Shown here piece by piece: positions 34,691-43,875 of a stretch of 64,000 bases of DNA (the first letter of the stretch is position 1; every line of letters begins with the position of its first letter). A program made the translations under genes and the position numbers. Source of the stretch: Acidobacteriota bacterium (GTDB taxonomy: Bacteria > Acidobacteriota > Terriglobia > Terriglobales > Acidobacteriaceae); NCBI GenBank assembly GCA_021846275.1, contig JAJZBZ010000002.1:372001-436000 (forward strand), in the 5' to 3' direction. Below the pieces are notes generated by a model, which was not told the origin of the DNA, did not search any database, and saw only the letters and a program-made list of their open reading frames with translations.

Positions 34691-37600
34691 ATGCGGATAC
34701 GAATTGTCGGAAGTATATGTCTAATTGTTTTTGCTGCCGGGTATGCGAATGCGGCAGCGAGAACGAAAAACGAACTCGAAGCGATACGCATGAATAATCA
34801 AGGCGTTGCGCTTATGAGCCAGCAGCTGACGAGGCGCGCGGAAAGCGCCTTTGCGGAATCCTTCAAAACAGATCCAAAGCTGGCGCAGGCCGAGGTCAAT
34901 GAAGGCATCGCGCTCTTTACACTGCAAAAAATGACACAAGCCCAGCAAGCTTTCGGCCAGGCCATCGCACTCAATCCCGACAATCCGCAGGCCTGGTACA
35001 ACATGGGGCTGGTGCAACACGCCATCAATGATTTGCCGCAGGCGCTCGCCAGCTTTCGTCATGCGGCCACGCTTGATCCGCACGATGCCGACTCACTCTA
35101 CTTCGAGGGTGCCTGCCTGGCGGAAATGAAGCAATATGACCAAGCGATTCTGGTCTTCAAGCAGGTGCTGGCCCTGAATCCACTGCACTCATCTGCCGAG
35201 TTCGGCCTGGCGCGCGCACTGCAACGCTCTGGTCACAACGCTGAGGCAAGGGAACACTTCGCAATCTTTCGGCATCTAGCCAGCACAAAAATTGGCTCTC
35301 CTCTCAGCGTCACATACGGAGAGCAGGGGCATTACTCAACCGTAACCACGGTCAGAGAACCGGACTACATTCCACGGAAGATGATTTCGGTACATCTGGT
35401 GGAGGAACCAATCATCACAGCCAAGGCTGCCGATACGCTTAACCTAACGGGCGGAGCCTGCATGATGGACACCACCGGCTCCGGCCAGATGGATCTGCTC
35501 CTCATGCAGTCTGGCGCGCAGGCGATCCGCATCCTCCATCGTCGCAGTAACGGCAGCTACGAACAACTCGACGCGCGAGCCATGGGAATCACGGCCACCG
35601 GCCACGCTGTGGCTTGTGCGGTCGGCGATTACGACCGCGACGCTCGCAACGACCTCGCTGTTGCGCTCGACAACTCAGTTCTTCTCTTCCATAATCTCGG
35701 ACACGGCAAATTTCAGGACGTCACGGCGACGGTTGGTCTTGCGCCTCGTAACCGTCCCACCGGAATCACCTTCATCGACTATGACCACGACGGTGACCTG
35801 GACTTACTGCTTGTCGGCTCACCCTTGAAGCCTGCTGGGGAATCCAACGTGCTCTGGCGCAACAACGGCAACAACACCTTCACCGAGCAAACCACTGAGA
35901 CGGGCCTCGGCGGAAGCGGCACGACTGCAGCTGCAATTCTCACGGACTTCAACAATGATCGCGCCGTCGACATGGCCATCACCGGCGACGGGGCTTCGCC
36001 GATGCTTTATCTCAATCCCCGGGAAGGCAAATATCCCACGCAACCGCTCTACGTGGAGCAGAAGCTCGCGCCCACCGTCGGCATCACCGTGCTCGACTAC
36101 AACAAAGATGGATGGATGGACATTGCCGTTACGCATGCAGGTCCGCCCGGACTCACCTTGTGGCGCAATGTTGCAGCTCCGGATCAGATCGGTCGCCGCG
36201 TTGAGCAGGTGCGGCTACCCTTGAACGGGGCAGTACGCGGCTGGGGTCTTGCGCCCATCGACATCGACAATGATGGATGGATCGATCTCGCCGCCATCGT
36301 GGATACAAAATCCGGATCGGAGGTGCGCATCTTTCGCAATCGCGGAAACGGCACATTTGAGGATGTAAGCGAAGCGCTCGGCCTGAATAAACTCAGATTG
36401 CAGTCGCCGCGCGGTCTGATCGTCACTGACGGCGATGGTGCCGAAGACCTGATCGTGACGCAGCAAGGCGCTCGGCCTATGCTGCTGCACAACATCGGTG
36501 CCAGCAAAAATCACTTTGTACGTCTCCAACTGATTGGCAACGCCGACAACAAAACCGGATTGGGCGCCAAGGTTGAAGTCTTCGCCAATGGCCTCTGGCA
36601 AAAGTGGGAACTCCCCGGTGCCTCCGGTTATCAGACGCAGGGACCGCCACAGATTCTCATCGGCCTCGGCAAGGCCAACGGCATCAGCCTACTGCGCATG
36701 CTCTGGCCCACGGGCGTTCTCCAGGACGAAACGAATTTGCCGCACACCGAAACCATCGTCATGAAAGAAGTTGACCGGCGCGGCAGTTCCTGCCCGGTAC
36801 TCTTTGTATGGAATGGCCATGAGTACAAATTCATAACCGATGTGATTGGAGCAGGCGTGGTTGGCCACTGGTTCACCCCAACGCGACGCAATATCCCTCG
36901 CCCAGCCGAGTGGATCAGAATCGATGGCTCTGACGTGGCCACAGTCAACGGCAAGATAAGCCTGCGCTTCATGGAGCCGATGGAAGAGGTGAACTACATC
37001 GATCAGTTAAAGCTGGTCGCCGTGGATCACCCTGCAAACGTCGTAGTGAATCCCGACGAGCGCTTTCTCGACGATCCTCCCTTTGCCTCCGGCCGCGTCA
37101 TCGCCAGTGAAGAAACACGACTTCCCATTAGCGCATGGGATGGCGAGGGTCGGAACGTGCTGAACAAGCTCACTCAGGTCGATCACGCCTTCGTCAGCGG
37201 CTTCCGATCGCTGCCCTACGACGGCTTCGCCAATCTTCACGCGCTCACTCTCGACATCGGTCACGTCACTTCGAATGCGCCCTTGCGACTGCTCATGACC
37301 GGCTATGTCAATTACTTCAGCGCAACCTCTCTGTATGCCGCATGGCAGAGCGGTGTAAAGCCAATTGCTCCTTACGTGGAAGCGCAACTGCCTGACGGCA
37401 CATGGAAGCGCGTGACCGGCGAAGTGGGATTCCCAGCTGGACTGGAGCGCACCATCATCGTCAACCTCACCGGCAAACTGCCGCCTGGCGCTCACCTCAT
37501 CCGCCTGAAGACGAATCTGCAAATCTATTGGGATCAGATACTGATCGACAACCATCCCGCAGGTCAGTTCCGCTCCACTCCGCTGCCCATGGCCTTCGCG

Positions 37601-38119
37601 ACCGAGCAGTTCCGTGGCTATCCCCAGGAGATTGACGGACCGAGTCCCGGTGATCTGAGTTATAACTACGACGTCGTCAGCCTCACTGGTCCCTTCCAGC
37701 GAGAGAGCGGAAGTTACACTCGATTCGGCGATGTAACTCCGCTGCTCCAGAGTGTCGACGACCACTACGCCATCTTTGGCAGCGGTGAAGGGATTGCGGC
37801 GGAGTTTGACGCCTCCAGACTGCCACCTTTGCCCCCAGGCTGGAAGCGCGATTACTTTTTCTATGCCAACGGGTTCGTCAAAGACATGGACTTTTGGGAT
37901 GCTTCGCCGTTTACTGTCGCGCAACTGCCGTTCCACAAGATGACGGCGTATCCATATCCTGGCAGCGAGAAGTTTCCCGCAAGTGACAATTCTCTCGCGT
38001 ACCGGCTCAACTGGAATACGCGCTTCGTCTCCGGCAATTCAGGGCAGTTGCACCATTTCGACTATCAATGGCTACCATCCGCACCGCGCGACGATCACGC
38101 AACGGGTGCGATCCAATGA
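34691..38119 (+). CDS. Large secreted TPR plus FG-GAP/VCBS (CRTAC1-like) protein
   Basis: About 1142 residues from ATG at 34691 (signal peptide MRIRIVGSICLIVFAAGYANAAA). Residues about 25-195 are TPR units (NPDNPQAWYNMGLVQHAINDLPQA). About 230-660 are FG-GAP repeats (DYDHDGDLDLLLVG, DYNKDGWMDIAVTHAG), followed by an ASPIC/UnbV-like segment (GLGAKVEVFANGLWQKWELPG). The last ~460 residues form a further domain with CPVLFVWNGHEYKFITDVIGAG and RLLMTGYVNYFSATSLYAAW that I cannot name. It opens the nine-gene plus-strand block and is divergent from the sugar triad. Probably periplasmic or surface-located. Confidence 0.85.
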   Translation: MRIRIVGSICLIVFAAGYANAAARTKNELEAIRMNNQGVALMSQQLTRRAESAFAESFKTDPKLAQAEVNEGIALFTLQKMTQAQQAFGQAIALNPDNPQAWYNMGLVQHAINDLPQALASFRHAATLDPHDADSLYFEGACLAEMKQYDQAILVFKQVLALNPLHSSAEFGLARALQRSGHNAEAREHFAIFRHLASTKIGSPLSVTYGEQGHYSTVTTVREPDYIPRKMISVHLVEEPIITAKAADTLNLTGGACMMDTTGSGQMDLLLMQSGAQAIRILHRRSNGSYEQLDARAMGITATGHAVACAVGDYDRDARNDLAVALDNSVLLFHNLGHGKFQDVTATVGLAPRNRPTGITFIDYDHDGDLDLLLVGSPLKPAGESNVLWRNNGNNTFTEQTTETGLGGSGTTAAAILTDFNNDRAVDMAITGDGASPMLYLNPREGKYPTQPLYVEQKLAPTVGITVLDYNKDGWMDIAVTHAGPPGLTLWRNVAAPDQIGRRVEQVRLPLNGAVRGWGLAPIDIDNDGWIDLAAIVDTKSGSEVRIFRNRGNGTFEDVSEALGLNKLRLQSPRGLIVTDGDGAEDLIVTQQGARPMLLHNIGASKNHFVRLQLIGNADNKTGLGAKVEVFANGLWQKWELPGASGYQTQGPPQILIGLGKANGISLLRMLWPTGVLQDETNLPHTETIVMKEVDRRGSSCPVLFVWNGHEYKFITDVIGAGVVGHWFTPTRRNIPRPAEWIRIDGSDVATVNGKISLRFMEPMEEVNYIDQLKLVAVDHPANVVVNPDERFLDDPPFASGRVIASEETRLPISAWDGEGRNVLNKLTQVDHAFVSGFRSLPYDGFANLHALTLDIGHVTSNAPLRLLMTGYVNYFSATSLYAAWQSGVKPIAPYVEAQLPDGTWKRVTGEVGFPAGLERTIIVNLTGKLPPGAHLIRLKTNLQIYWDQILIDNHPAGQFRSTPLPMAFATEQFRGYPQEIDGPSPGDLSYNYDVVSLTGPFQRESGSYTRFGDVTPLLQSVDDHYAIFGSGEGIAAEFDASRLPPLPPGWKRDYFFYANGFVKDMDFWDASPFTVAQLPFHKMTAYPYPGSEKFPASDNSLAYRLNWNTRFVSGNSGQLHHFDYQWLPSAPRDDHATGAIQ

Positions 38120-38288
38120 ACGACAGGCCGCCTGCGCACACTGGATTCTGGAAATCCACGACCGGCTCTCGCAATCTGGCATGCGCGCGAGCGCATGCCG
38201 TGCAGCCTCCCTGCAATTCAAGGCAGAAGTTTTCATTCCGAAAACTGCCGCAAGTTTTTCAGTACGCTATGCGCCAAGAGTGAAAATC

Positions 38289-39707
38289 ATGCACACGGCA
38301 GATTCAAACATCGTCCTGTCTTCCGCCACGCAACAGCTTCAGCTTCTGCGCAGTCGAAGGATCTCAATCACTGAGTTGTGTGAAGCGCACATTCGCCAGA
38401 TCGAACGCCTCAATCCCTCCCTGAACGTGTTCGCGGACTTCAACCCCGACCGCGTCCGCGCCGAGGCTTCACGCATGGACGCATCTGAAAAGATTCGAGG
38501 GCCGCTCTACGGCCTGCCCGTCACCGTCAAATCCTCCATCGCCACAGCAGGATTTCGCTGCGAGATCGGCAGCCTGCTCCATCGGGGGAACATTCCACTC
38601 GAAGACTCAGTCGTAGTGGCGCGCCTGCGCGCCGCTGGAGCGCTCATTCTCGGCACAACCAACTGCCCGGAGTTTTTGATGGCTTATGAGACTGACAACC
38701 TGCTGCACGGCCAAACGCGCAATCCCTGGGACATCGAGCGTACGCCGGGTGGCTCCAGTGGCGGTGAGTCGGCTGCCATTGCGGCCGGAATGTCCGCAGC
38801 CGGGCTGGGCAGCGACAGCGGTGGTTCCGTGCGCGTCCCGGCGCACTTCACAGGCATCTGCTCACTCAAGCCGACCCCCGGACGCATACCCGGACGCGGA
38901 CATCTGCCTCCATGCGTGGGTCCGTTTTCCATACTCGGCGTCATAGGCCCCATGGCGCGCACCATGCAGGATGTTTCTCTGCTCTTCCACGCGCTCTGCG
39001 GACAGGACGCCGAGGATCCGGCAAGCCCTCCCTTGGATACCCGTCATCCGACGCTTGATGATTTGCGCCAGAACGGTATCGGCTACTTCGAAAGTGATGA
39101 ACTGGTTCCCGTAACACCTGAAACGCGTGCCGCCGTCCGTGCCGCCGCGGAGGCACTCCGCGAGGCGGGATTCCGTGTCGTGCCCTTTCGTCCGCACACG
39201 CTGGAGTCCCTGCGCCAGCTCTGGTGGAAGTTCTTCGTGCAGTGCGGAGCCATGTTTTATGAGCCTGCAATCCGCGGTAAACGCGAGCAGCTCAGCCCCA
39301 TCTTCCAGGAGTTTCTCGGCATTGCAGAGTCGGTACAGGCTCTCAGTGCAACCAAGCTTCTCGATGCGTGGGCGGCACTTGATCAGCTCCGCGCCGAAAC
39401 ACTCGCCGCTATGCGGGAGCATCCAGTCCTCATCTGTCCCGTGGCTTCCATTCCCGCTTTTCGCCACGGCGAACGCAGTTGGACCGTCGAAGGCCAAACG
39501 GTCAATTATCTGGATGCCGTGCGTCACACGCAGTGGTTCAACGCGCTGGCAGCGCCAGCAGCGGTCGTCCCCGTGGGCAAATCGCCGGAGGGTCTTCCTG
39601 TCGGTGTGCAGATAATCGCCAGACCCTTCCACGATGAGACGGCACTCGGCATTGCCGCAATCGTTGATTCCGCATTTGGATACAGCCCGCCCGGAGTCGC
39701 CGAGTAG
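38289..39707 (+). CDS. Amidase signature family enzyme
   Basis: 473 residues; start set at ATG 38289, where homology begins. Ser-Ser-Lys triad visible: Lys in LPVTVKSSIA (about 81), cis-Ser in TPGGSSGGESAA (about 156) and nucleophile Ser in GSDSGGSVRVPA (about 180). Lengths and motifs fit the AS family (GatA/amidase type), but it is not gatA: no gatB/gatC nearby. Hydrolyses an amide of unknown identity, in the cytoplasm (no signal peptide). 169 bases after the TPR/FG-GAP gene and 225 before the DAHP synthase, same strand; possibly acts on an intermediate or product of the cluster. Confidence 0.9.
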   Translation: MHTADSNIVLSSATQQLQLLRSRRISITELCEAHIRQIERLNPSLNVFADFNPDRVRAEASRMDASEKIRGPLYGLPVTVKSSIATAGFRCEIGSLLHRGNIPLEDSVVVARLRAAGALILGTTNCPEFLMAYETDNLLHGQTRNPWDIERTPGGSSGGESAAIAAGMSAAGLGSDSGGSVRVPAHFTGICSLKPTPGRIPGRGHLPPCVGPFSILGVIGPMARTMQDVSLLFHALCGQDAEDPASPPLDTRHPTLDDLRQNGIGYFESDELVPVTPETRAAVRAAAEALREAGFRVVPFRPHTLESLRQLWWKFFVQCGAMFYEPAIRGKREQLSPIFQEFLGIAESVQALSATKLLDAWAALDQLRAETLAAMREHPVLICPVASIPAFRHGERSWTVEGQTVNYLDAVRHTQWFNALAAPAAVVPVGKSPEGLPVGVQIIARPFHDETALGIAAIVDSAFGYSPPGVAE

Positions 39708-39932
39708 TTCCCGTGCACTTCCGTTTTTGTCATGAACAAGCGCGCATTTTAGAAACAAACGATACTTCCGCGACAAAAAAACTCCTATCTCCAACCATGG
39801 ATGGACGCATGTTTTTATTCAGCGCGATACTCTGGGCTTTCCCAGATTGGAGCGCGCACGGTGCGCGTAAATTGGCAGCAACAATTCGCAGGATCTCCCG
39901 ATGTTCTCAGAGGTCCGCGGAAGCAAAACACG

Positions 39933-40742
39933 ATGATTTCCGTGCGGGGCATCACTCTTGGCGCGGACAGGTTCGTTACCATGGCAGGTCCGTGCTCGGT
40001 TGAAACCGAAGCCCAGGTCATGGCAACGGCGCATCATGTACGACGTTGCGGCGCCCGCATCCTTCGTGGAGGTGCCTTCAAGCCGCGCAGTTCTCCTCAC
40101 AGCTTTCAGGGCCTTGGCCTCGCCGGTCTCAGACTGCTCGCCGCCGCCCGCCGGGAAACCGGCCTCGCCATCGTCACTGAGGTCATGTCGGAGTTGGATG
40201 TCCCTCTCGTGGCTGAATACGCGGACATATTGCAAGTCGGCTCTCGCAATATGGAAAACTACTCGCTTCTTGAAGCGGTGGCTCGCTCAGGCCGCCCCGT
40301 ACTTTTGAAGCGCGGGCTGGTCGCCACCTTTGCCGACTTCCTTCAATCCGCGCAGATCATTCTCGCCAATGGCAACCCTCATGTGATTCTATGCGAGCGC
40401 GGCATCCGCACCTTTGAAACGGCTTTGCGAAATACCTTCGACGCCGCCGGAATTGTATTACTCAAGCGCGTCTCGCACCTTCCCGTAATCGCCGATCCCA
40501 GCCACGCTGCGGGCCATCGCGAAATCGTTCCCGCTCTTGCCCGCATTGCTGTCGCAGCGGGTGCTGACGGCATTCTGGTCGAGGTCCATCCCAACCCCGA
40601 CAAGGCTTGGAGCGACGGGGAGCAGTCGCTCGATTTTCCCGCATTCGAGGCGATGATGGCGTCCCTCGATCCCTACCTCGCGCTGCGTCCGTTCGCAGAT
40701 CAGAAGTCGCCTCACGCCCAGTGGTCGGAGGTTGCCGGATGA
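39933..40742 (+). CDS. aroF: Short type Ib DAHP synthase (3-deoxy-7-phosphoheptulonate synthase)
   Basis: 269 residues, start set at ATG 39933 where the fold begins. Condenses phosphoenolpyruvate with erythrose-4-phosphate, the committed step to chorismate. Seen: [97 protein letters not shown] and [18 protein letters not shown]. All metal and PEP ligands appear kept. There is no ferredoxin-like, ACT or chorismate mutase domain, so it looks unregulated. Its stop overlaps the next gene's ATG (ATGA), coupling it to an exported heme protein, which is odd for a housekeeping copy. Confidence 0.92.
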   Translation: MISVRGITLGADRFVTMAGPCSVETEAQVMATAHHVRRCGARILRGGAFKPRSSPHSFQGLGLAGLRLLAAARRETGLAIVTEVMSELDVPLVAEYADILQVGSRNMENYSLLEAVARSGRPVLLKRGLVATFADFLQSAQIILANGNPHVILCERGIRTFETALRNTFDAAGIVLLKRVSHLPVIADPSHAAGHREIVPALARIAVAAGADGILVEVHPNPDKAWSDGEQSLDFPAFEAMMASLDPYLALRPFADQKSPHAQWSEVAG

Positions 40743-42157
40743 GAGGTTGGAGAAAGATACTTTTCATCGCATTTTGTGCTGTGCCGATGGTGTCGCTCTT
40801 TGCGTACTCTTCGCCGCTCACAAACAAAGTCGGTGCCGATTTCATCGTCACCGCAGCTCCGGTTTACGTGCCTCTGGCGGAACTGCGTGGCCTCGAACGC
40901 TTTCCGCGAGGAGCGCATCTACTGTTGGTCCACGATGGCAAGGCTGCGCCTTTGGTGAGCGGCTTTGCGGATACCGCCGATGCCGATGTTTCCTTCGATG
41001 CCAAACGCGTACTCTTCGCCGGCAAGCGCGCCGCTGGCGATCCCTGGCAGATATGGGAACTCACACTCAGCGAGGGCTCCGTGCGTAAGGTCATTGACAC
41101 CCAGACGGACGCCGAGCGGCCACTTTACCTGCCAGGCGGCCGGATGGTCTGGGCGCAGCGCACTCCTGCAGGATTTCGCGTTGAGTCAGCCCGGGACGGT
41201 CACCCGCCCAAGGTTCCATTCATGAACCCGACCGGAGGCCCAGGCGTGCTGACGATCACCTATATGCGGGCCAACGCCTTCCCTGCGGCTATTCTGGCCG
41301 ACGGTCGAATTCTCTTCGAGTCTGGATTCCCTCTCAATCAGGGCGCAATTCCGGAGTTGTATCTGGTATACGCGGACGGCTCGGGCATCGAGTCCTATCG
41401 CTGCGATCATGGCCGCGCCCGCTGGGGCGGCTCTCAGTTGTCCTCCGGAGACGTGGTCTTTACTCACGGCAGTTCCCTCGCTCGCTTCAACTCGATGCTT
41501 GCGCATGAGGAGCCGGTCGCCGCGCCTCGCGCCCGATACGCCGGTGCCATCACCCAAACCCCCTCCGGCGACTGGCTCATGAGCGCTCGCTCTCCGGCGG
41601 AGACGCACTATGCGATTCAGATGTGGAAGCCCGGAAGCCGTTCATTGGAAACGGTGCTGACGAAGAGCGATCAAAGTCTCGTCGAGCCGGTGGTTGTCAC
41701 TCCGCGCGTCCGGCCCAGGCGTTTTCCTTCTGGGCTGCACCCCTGGAGCTATGCAAATCTCCTGGTCCTCGACTCCAGGCTCTCACTTGCCGGCAATCTG
41801 AAGCTGGCTCCCACATCCGTCCGGCTCGAATCGCTCGATGCTGATGGCCATCTCACGGTAAACGGCACCGCACCCGTCGCCCCTGACGGCTCCTTCTTCG
41901 CAAAAGTCCCCGGAGATAGGCCAATCCGCTTCGTTCTTCTGGATCGAAACGGTGCCGTCCTGCGTCGCGAACACGGGTGGTTCTGGAGTCGCGGTGGCGA
42001 ACAGCGCATCTGCGTAGGCTGTCATACAGGACCGGCAATCTCACCCGAAAATCGTGCACCCGAGATATTGCAGCGCAGCACCACTCCATTCGATTTGACG
42101 GGCGCTTCACTTCCCACATCGCCGCGGAACTCTTTGCCGGGAGGCTCGTCGAGATGA
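40739..42157 (+). CDS. Exported monoheme protein resembling the hydrazine-synthase alpha (HzsA) family
   Basis: 472 residues. Signal/anchor [23 protein letters not shown], then a beta-propeller-like body ([46 protein letters not shown]) and a C-terminal single heme site [20 protein letters not shown] (425 onward). The propeller followed by one CXGCH and the ENRAPE stretch resembles the HzsA-middle-domain family seen in many non-anammox bacteria. It is very unlikely to make hydrazine: HzsB/C are absent. Starts within the DAHP synthase stop and ends within the next start (both ATGA). Function unknown; heme suggests an electron-transfer or oxygenase-like role outside the cytoplasm. Confidence 0.78.
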   Translation: MRGWRKILFIAFCAVPMVSLFAYSSPLTNKVGADFIVTAAPVYVPLAELRGLERFPRGAHLLLVHDGKAAPLVSGFADTADADVSFDAKRVLFAGKRAAGDPWQIWELTLSEGSVRKVIDTQTDAERPLYLPGGRMVWAQRTPAGFRVESARDGHPPKVPFMNPTGGPGVLTITYMRANAFPAAILADGRILFESGFPLNQGAIPELYLVYADGSGIESYRCDHGRARWGGSQLSSGDVVFTHGSSLARFNSMLAHEEPVAAPRARYAGAITQTPSGDWLMSARSPAETHYAIQMWKPGSRSLETVLTKSDQSLVEPVVVTPRVRPRRFPSGLHPWSYANLLVLDSRLSLAGNLKLAPTSVRLESLDADGHLTVNGTAPVAPDGSFFAKVPGDRPIRFVLLDRNGAVLRREHGWFWSRGGEQRICVGCHTGPAISPENRAPEILQRSTTPFDLTGASLPTSPRNSLPGGSSR

Positions 42158-43875
42158 TGATTCGTTCTCTTCTTCTGTTCTTCAGCGCCGTTTCGCTTGC
42201 CGCGGCACAAAGTGTCGTCCCACCGTCGCAGCCCGCATCGGGTGCCGGAGTGACTTCGGGTCAGCCCACCATCCGCTTCGAGGACTCGACCCGGCAATCC
42301 GGAATTAATTTCGTCCATAGCTTCGGTTCGACCCGCCTTGGATCGCTGCTGGAAGGCACCGGTGCGGGCTGTTTGTGGTTTGACTACAACAACTCCGGCC
42401 GCGAGTCGCTCTTCGTCGTCAACGGAACGACGCTTCCCTCGGATATGACTCCGTACCCACTCAAGGTCAAGCCCAGTCCATCGCCCGCCGCGCATCTTTA
42501 TCGCAATGACGGAAATGGCCATTTCACCGACGTAACCAAGGAGTCGGGCCTTGACCTCGATATCTATGGCGATGCCGTCGCCGCTGCCGATTTCGACAAC
42601 GACGGCTACGAAGACCTGCTCGTCACCGGCTATGGCAAAGTCGTTCTTTACCACAACAACGGGAACGGTACGTTTACTGATGTAACCAAACAAGCGGGCA
42701 TAAACGTCAGTGGCTGGGCCATCGGCTCCACCTGGCTCGATTATGACAAGGACGGCTGCGTCGATCTCTTCGTCGGCCGTTATGTCAGGTTCGATCCGAA
42801 GTACCGCGCCTTCTATGCCGCCGACAATTATCCCGGTCCGCTTGACTATGCGGGCCGGACCAACATGCTGTTCCACAACAATTGCAACGGCACATTCACC
42901 GATGTCTCCGAAAAATCGGGAATCAGCGCCCAGATTGGCCGCGCCATGGGAGTCACTGCCGCTGATTTCGACAACGATGGCTGGGACGATATCTACGTCG
43001 CCAACGACAGCACGCCGAACTTCCTCTTTCACAATAACCACAACGGAACCTTCTCGGAGATTGCCAACGACACCGGCTCCGCCTACGGCCAGGATGGCGA
43101 AGCAACCTCATCCATGGGTCCGATTGCTGCCGATTTCCAAGGGCGCGGATCCCTCGATCTTTGGGTCACTGACGGAAGCTACAACCGCTTCCTGAAAAAC
43201 ATCAACGCGCCCCAGCTCGGATCATCCTCGCCGCCTGCGGACTGGAAGGGATTCGATGACGTCACCGCAGCCGTCGGCATCTCGCAGACCGAGGCGCAAT
43301 ATACCAGTTGGGGAAGCGGCGTCTACGACTTCGACAACGACGGCCATCTCGACATCCTCATCTTTCATGGCGGCCTCATCCATTTGATCCCGCAGGAGCA
43401 TACGGTGTTTCGAGGCCTCGGCAACGGGAAATTCGTCGATGTCTCTCGTGAGGCCGGATCGGTGTTGAGCAATCGCACTGTGGCGCGGGGAGCCTGTTTT
43501 GCTGACTATGACAACGACGGCAAGGTTGATGCTTTCGTGGTCAATCTGGGCGCGGAGGGAACGCTGATCCACAACGTCTCCACAAATACCGGGCATTGGG
43601 CTGCTATCAGGCTCGTTGGCACCAGAAGCAATCGTGACGGCATCGGCGCACGCATCGAGGTCGTCGCCGATGGAACGCATCAGACGGCGGAACGCGTCGC
43701 AAGCTCAGGTTATCTTTCGCAGAGCGACGGTCTCGTTCACTTCGGTCTCGGCAATGCTGATTCCATCAGCAAAATCATCGTGCGCTGGCCCAGCGGAGTT
43801 GTACAGGAGCTTGATTCACAGCCGGTCCTTCGCGTGCTCACCATCCAGGAGCCGGGCGAAAGGAAGCCGCGATGA
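42154..43875 (+). CDS. CRTAC1-family secreted FG-GAP/ASPIC-UnbV protein
   Basis: About 573 residues; ATGATG start with GGGAGG upstream, overlapping the previous stop by 4 bases. Signal peptide [24 protein letters not shown] repeats throughout: WFDYNNSGRESLFVVNG, DFDNDGYEDLLVTGYG, DYDKDGCVDLFVGRY, DFDNDGWDDIYVANDS and DYDNDGKVDAFVV. Ends with the ASPIC/UnbV module (GIGARIEVVADGTHQTAERVASSG; HFGLGNADSISKIIVRWPSG). It resembles the protein at 15022-17025, which likewise neighbours a multiheme protein. Stop overlaps the next ATG. Confidence 0.92.
   Translation: MMIRSLLLFFSAVSLAAAQSVVPPSQPASGAGVTSGQPTIRFEDSTRQSGINFVHSFGSTRLGSLLEGTGAGCLWFDYNNSGRESLFVVNGTTLPSDMTPYPLKVKPSPSPAAHLYRNDGNGHFTDVTKESGLDLDIYGDAVAAADFDNDGYEDLLVTGYGKVVLYHNNGNGTFTDVTKQAGINVSGWAIGSTWLDYDKDGCVDLFVGRYVRFDPKYRAFYAADNYPGPLDYAGRTNMLFHNNCNGTFTDVSEKSGISAQIGRAMGVTAADFDNDGWDDIYVANDSTPNFLFHNNHNGTFSEIANDTGSAYGQDGEATSSMGPIAADFQGRGSLDLWVTDGSYNRFLKNINAPQLGSSSPPADWKGFDDVTAAVGISQTEAQYTSWGSGVYDFDNDGHLDILIFHGGLIHLIPQEHTVFRGLGNGKFVDVSREAGSVLSNRTVARGACFADYDNDGKVDAFVVNLGAEGTLIHNVSTNTGHWAAIRLVGTRSNRDGIGARIEVVADGTHQTAERVASSGYLSQSDGLVHFGLGNADSISKIIVRWPSGVVQELDSQPVLRVLTIQEPGERKPR

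Noticed and set aside
39933-40742. KDO-8-phosphate or NeuB-type synthase instead of DAHP synthase
   Set aside because: The [18 protein letters not shown] and CERGIRTFE motifs are those of type Ib DAHP synthases; KDO8P synthases have a different loop (KANRSS type).
40739-42157. True hydrazine synthesis (anammox)
   Set aside because: Single heme, no HzsB/HzsC or hydrazine dehydrogenase, and the rest of the window is heterotrophic.
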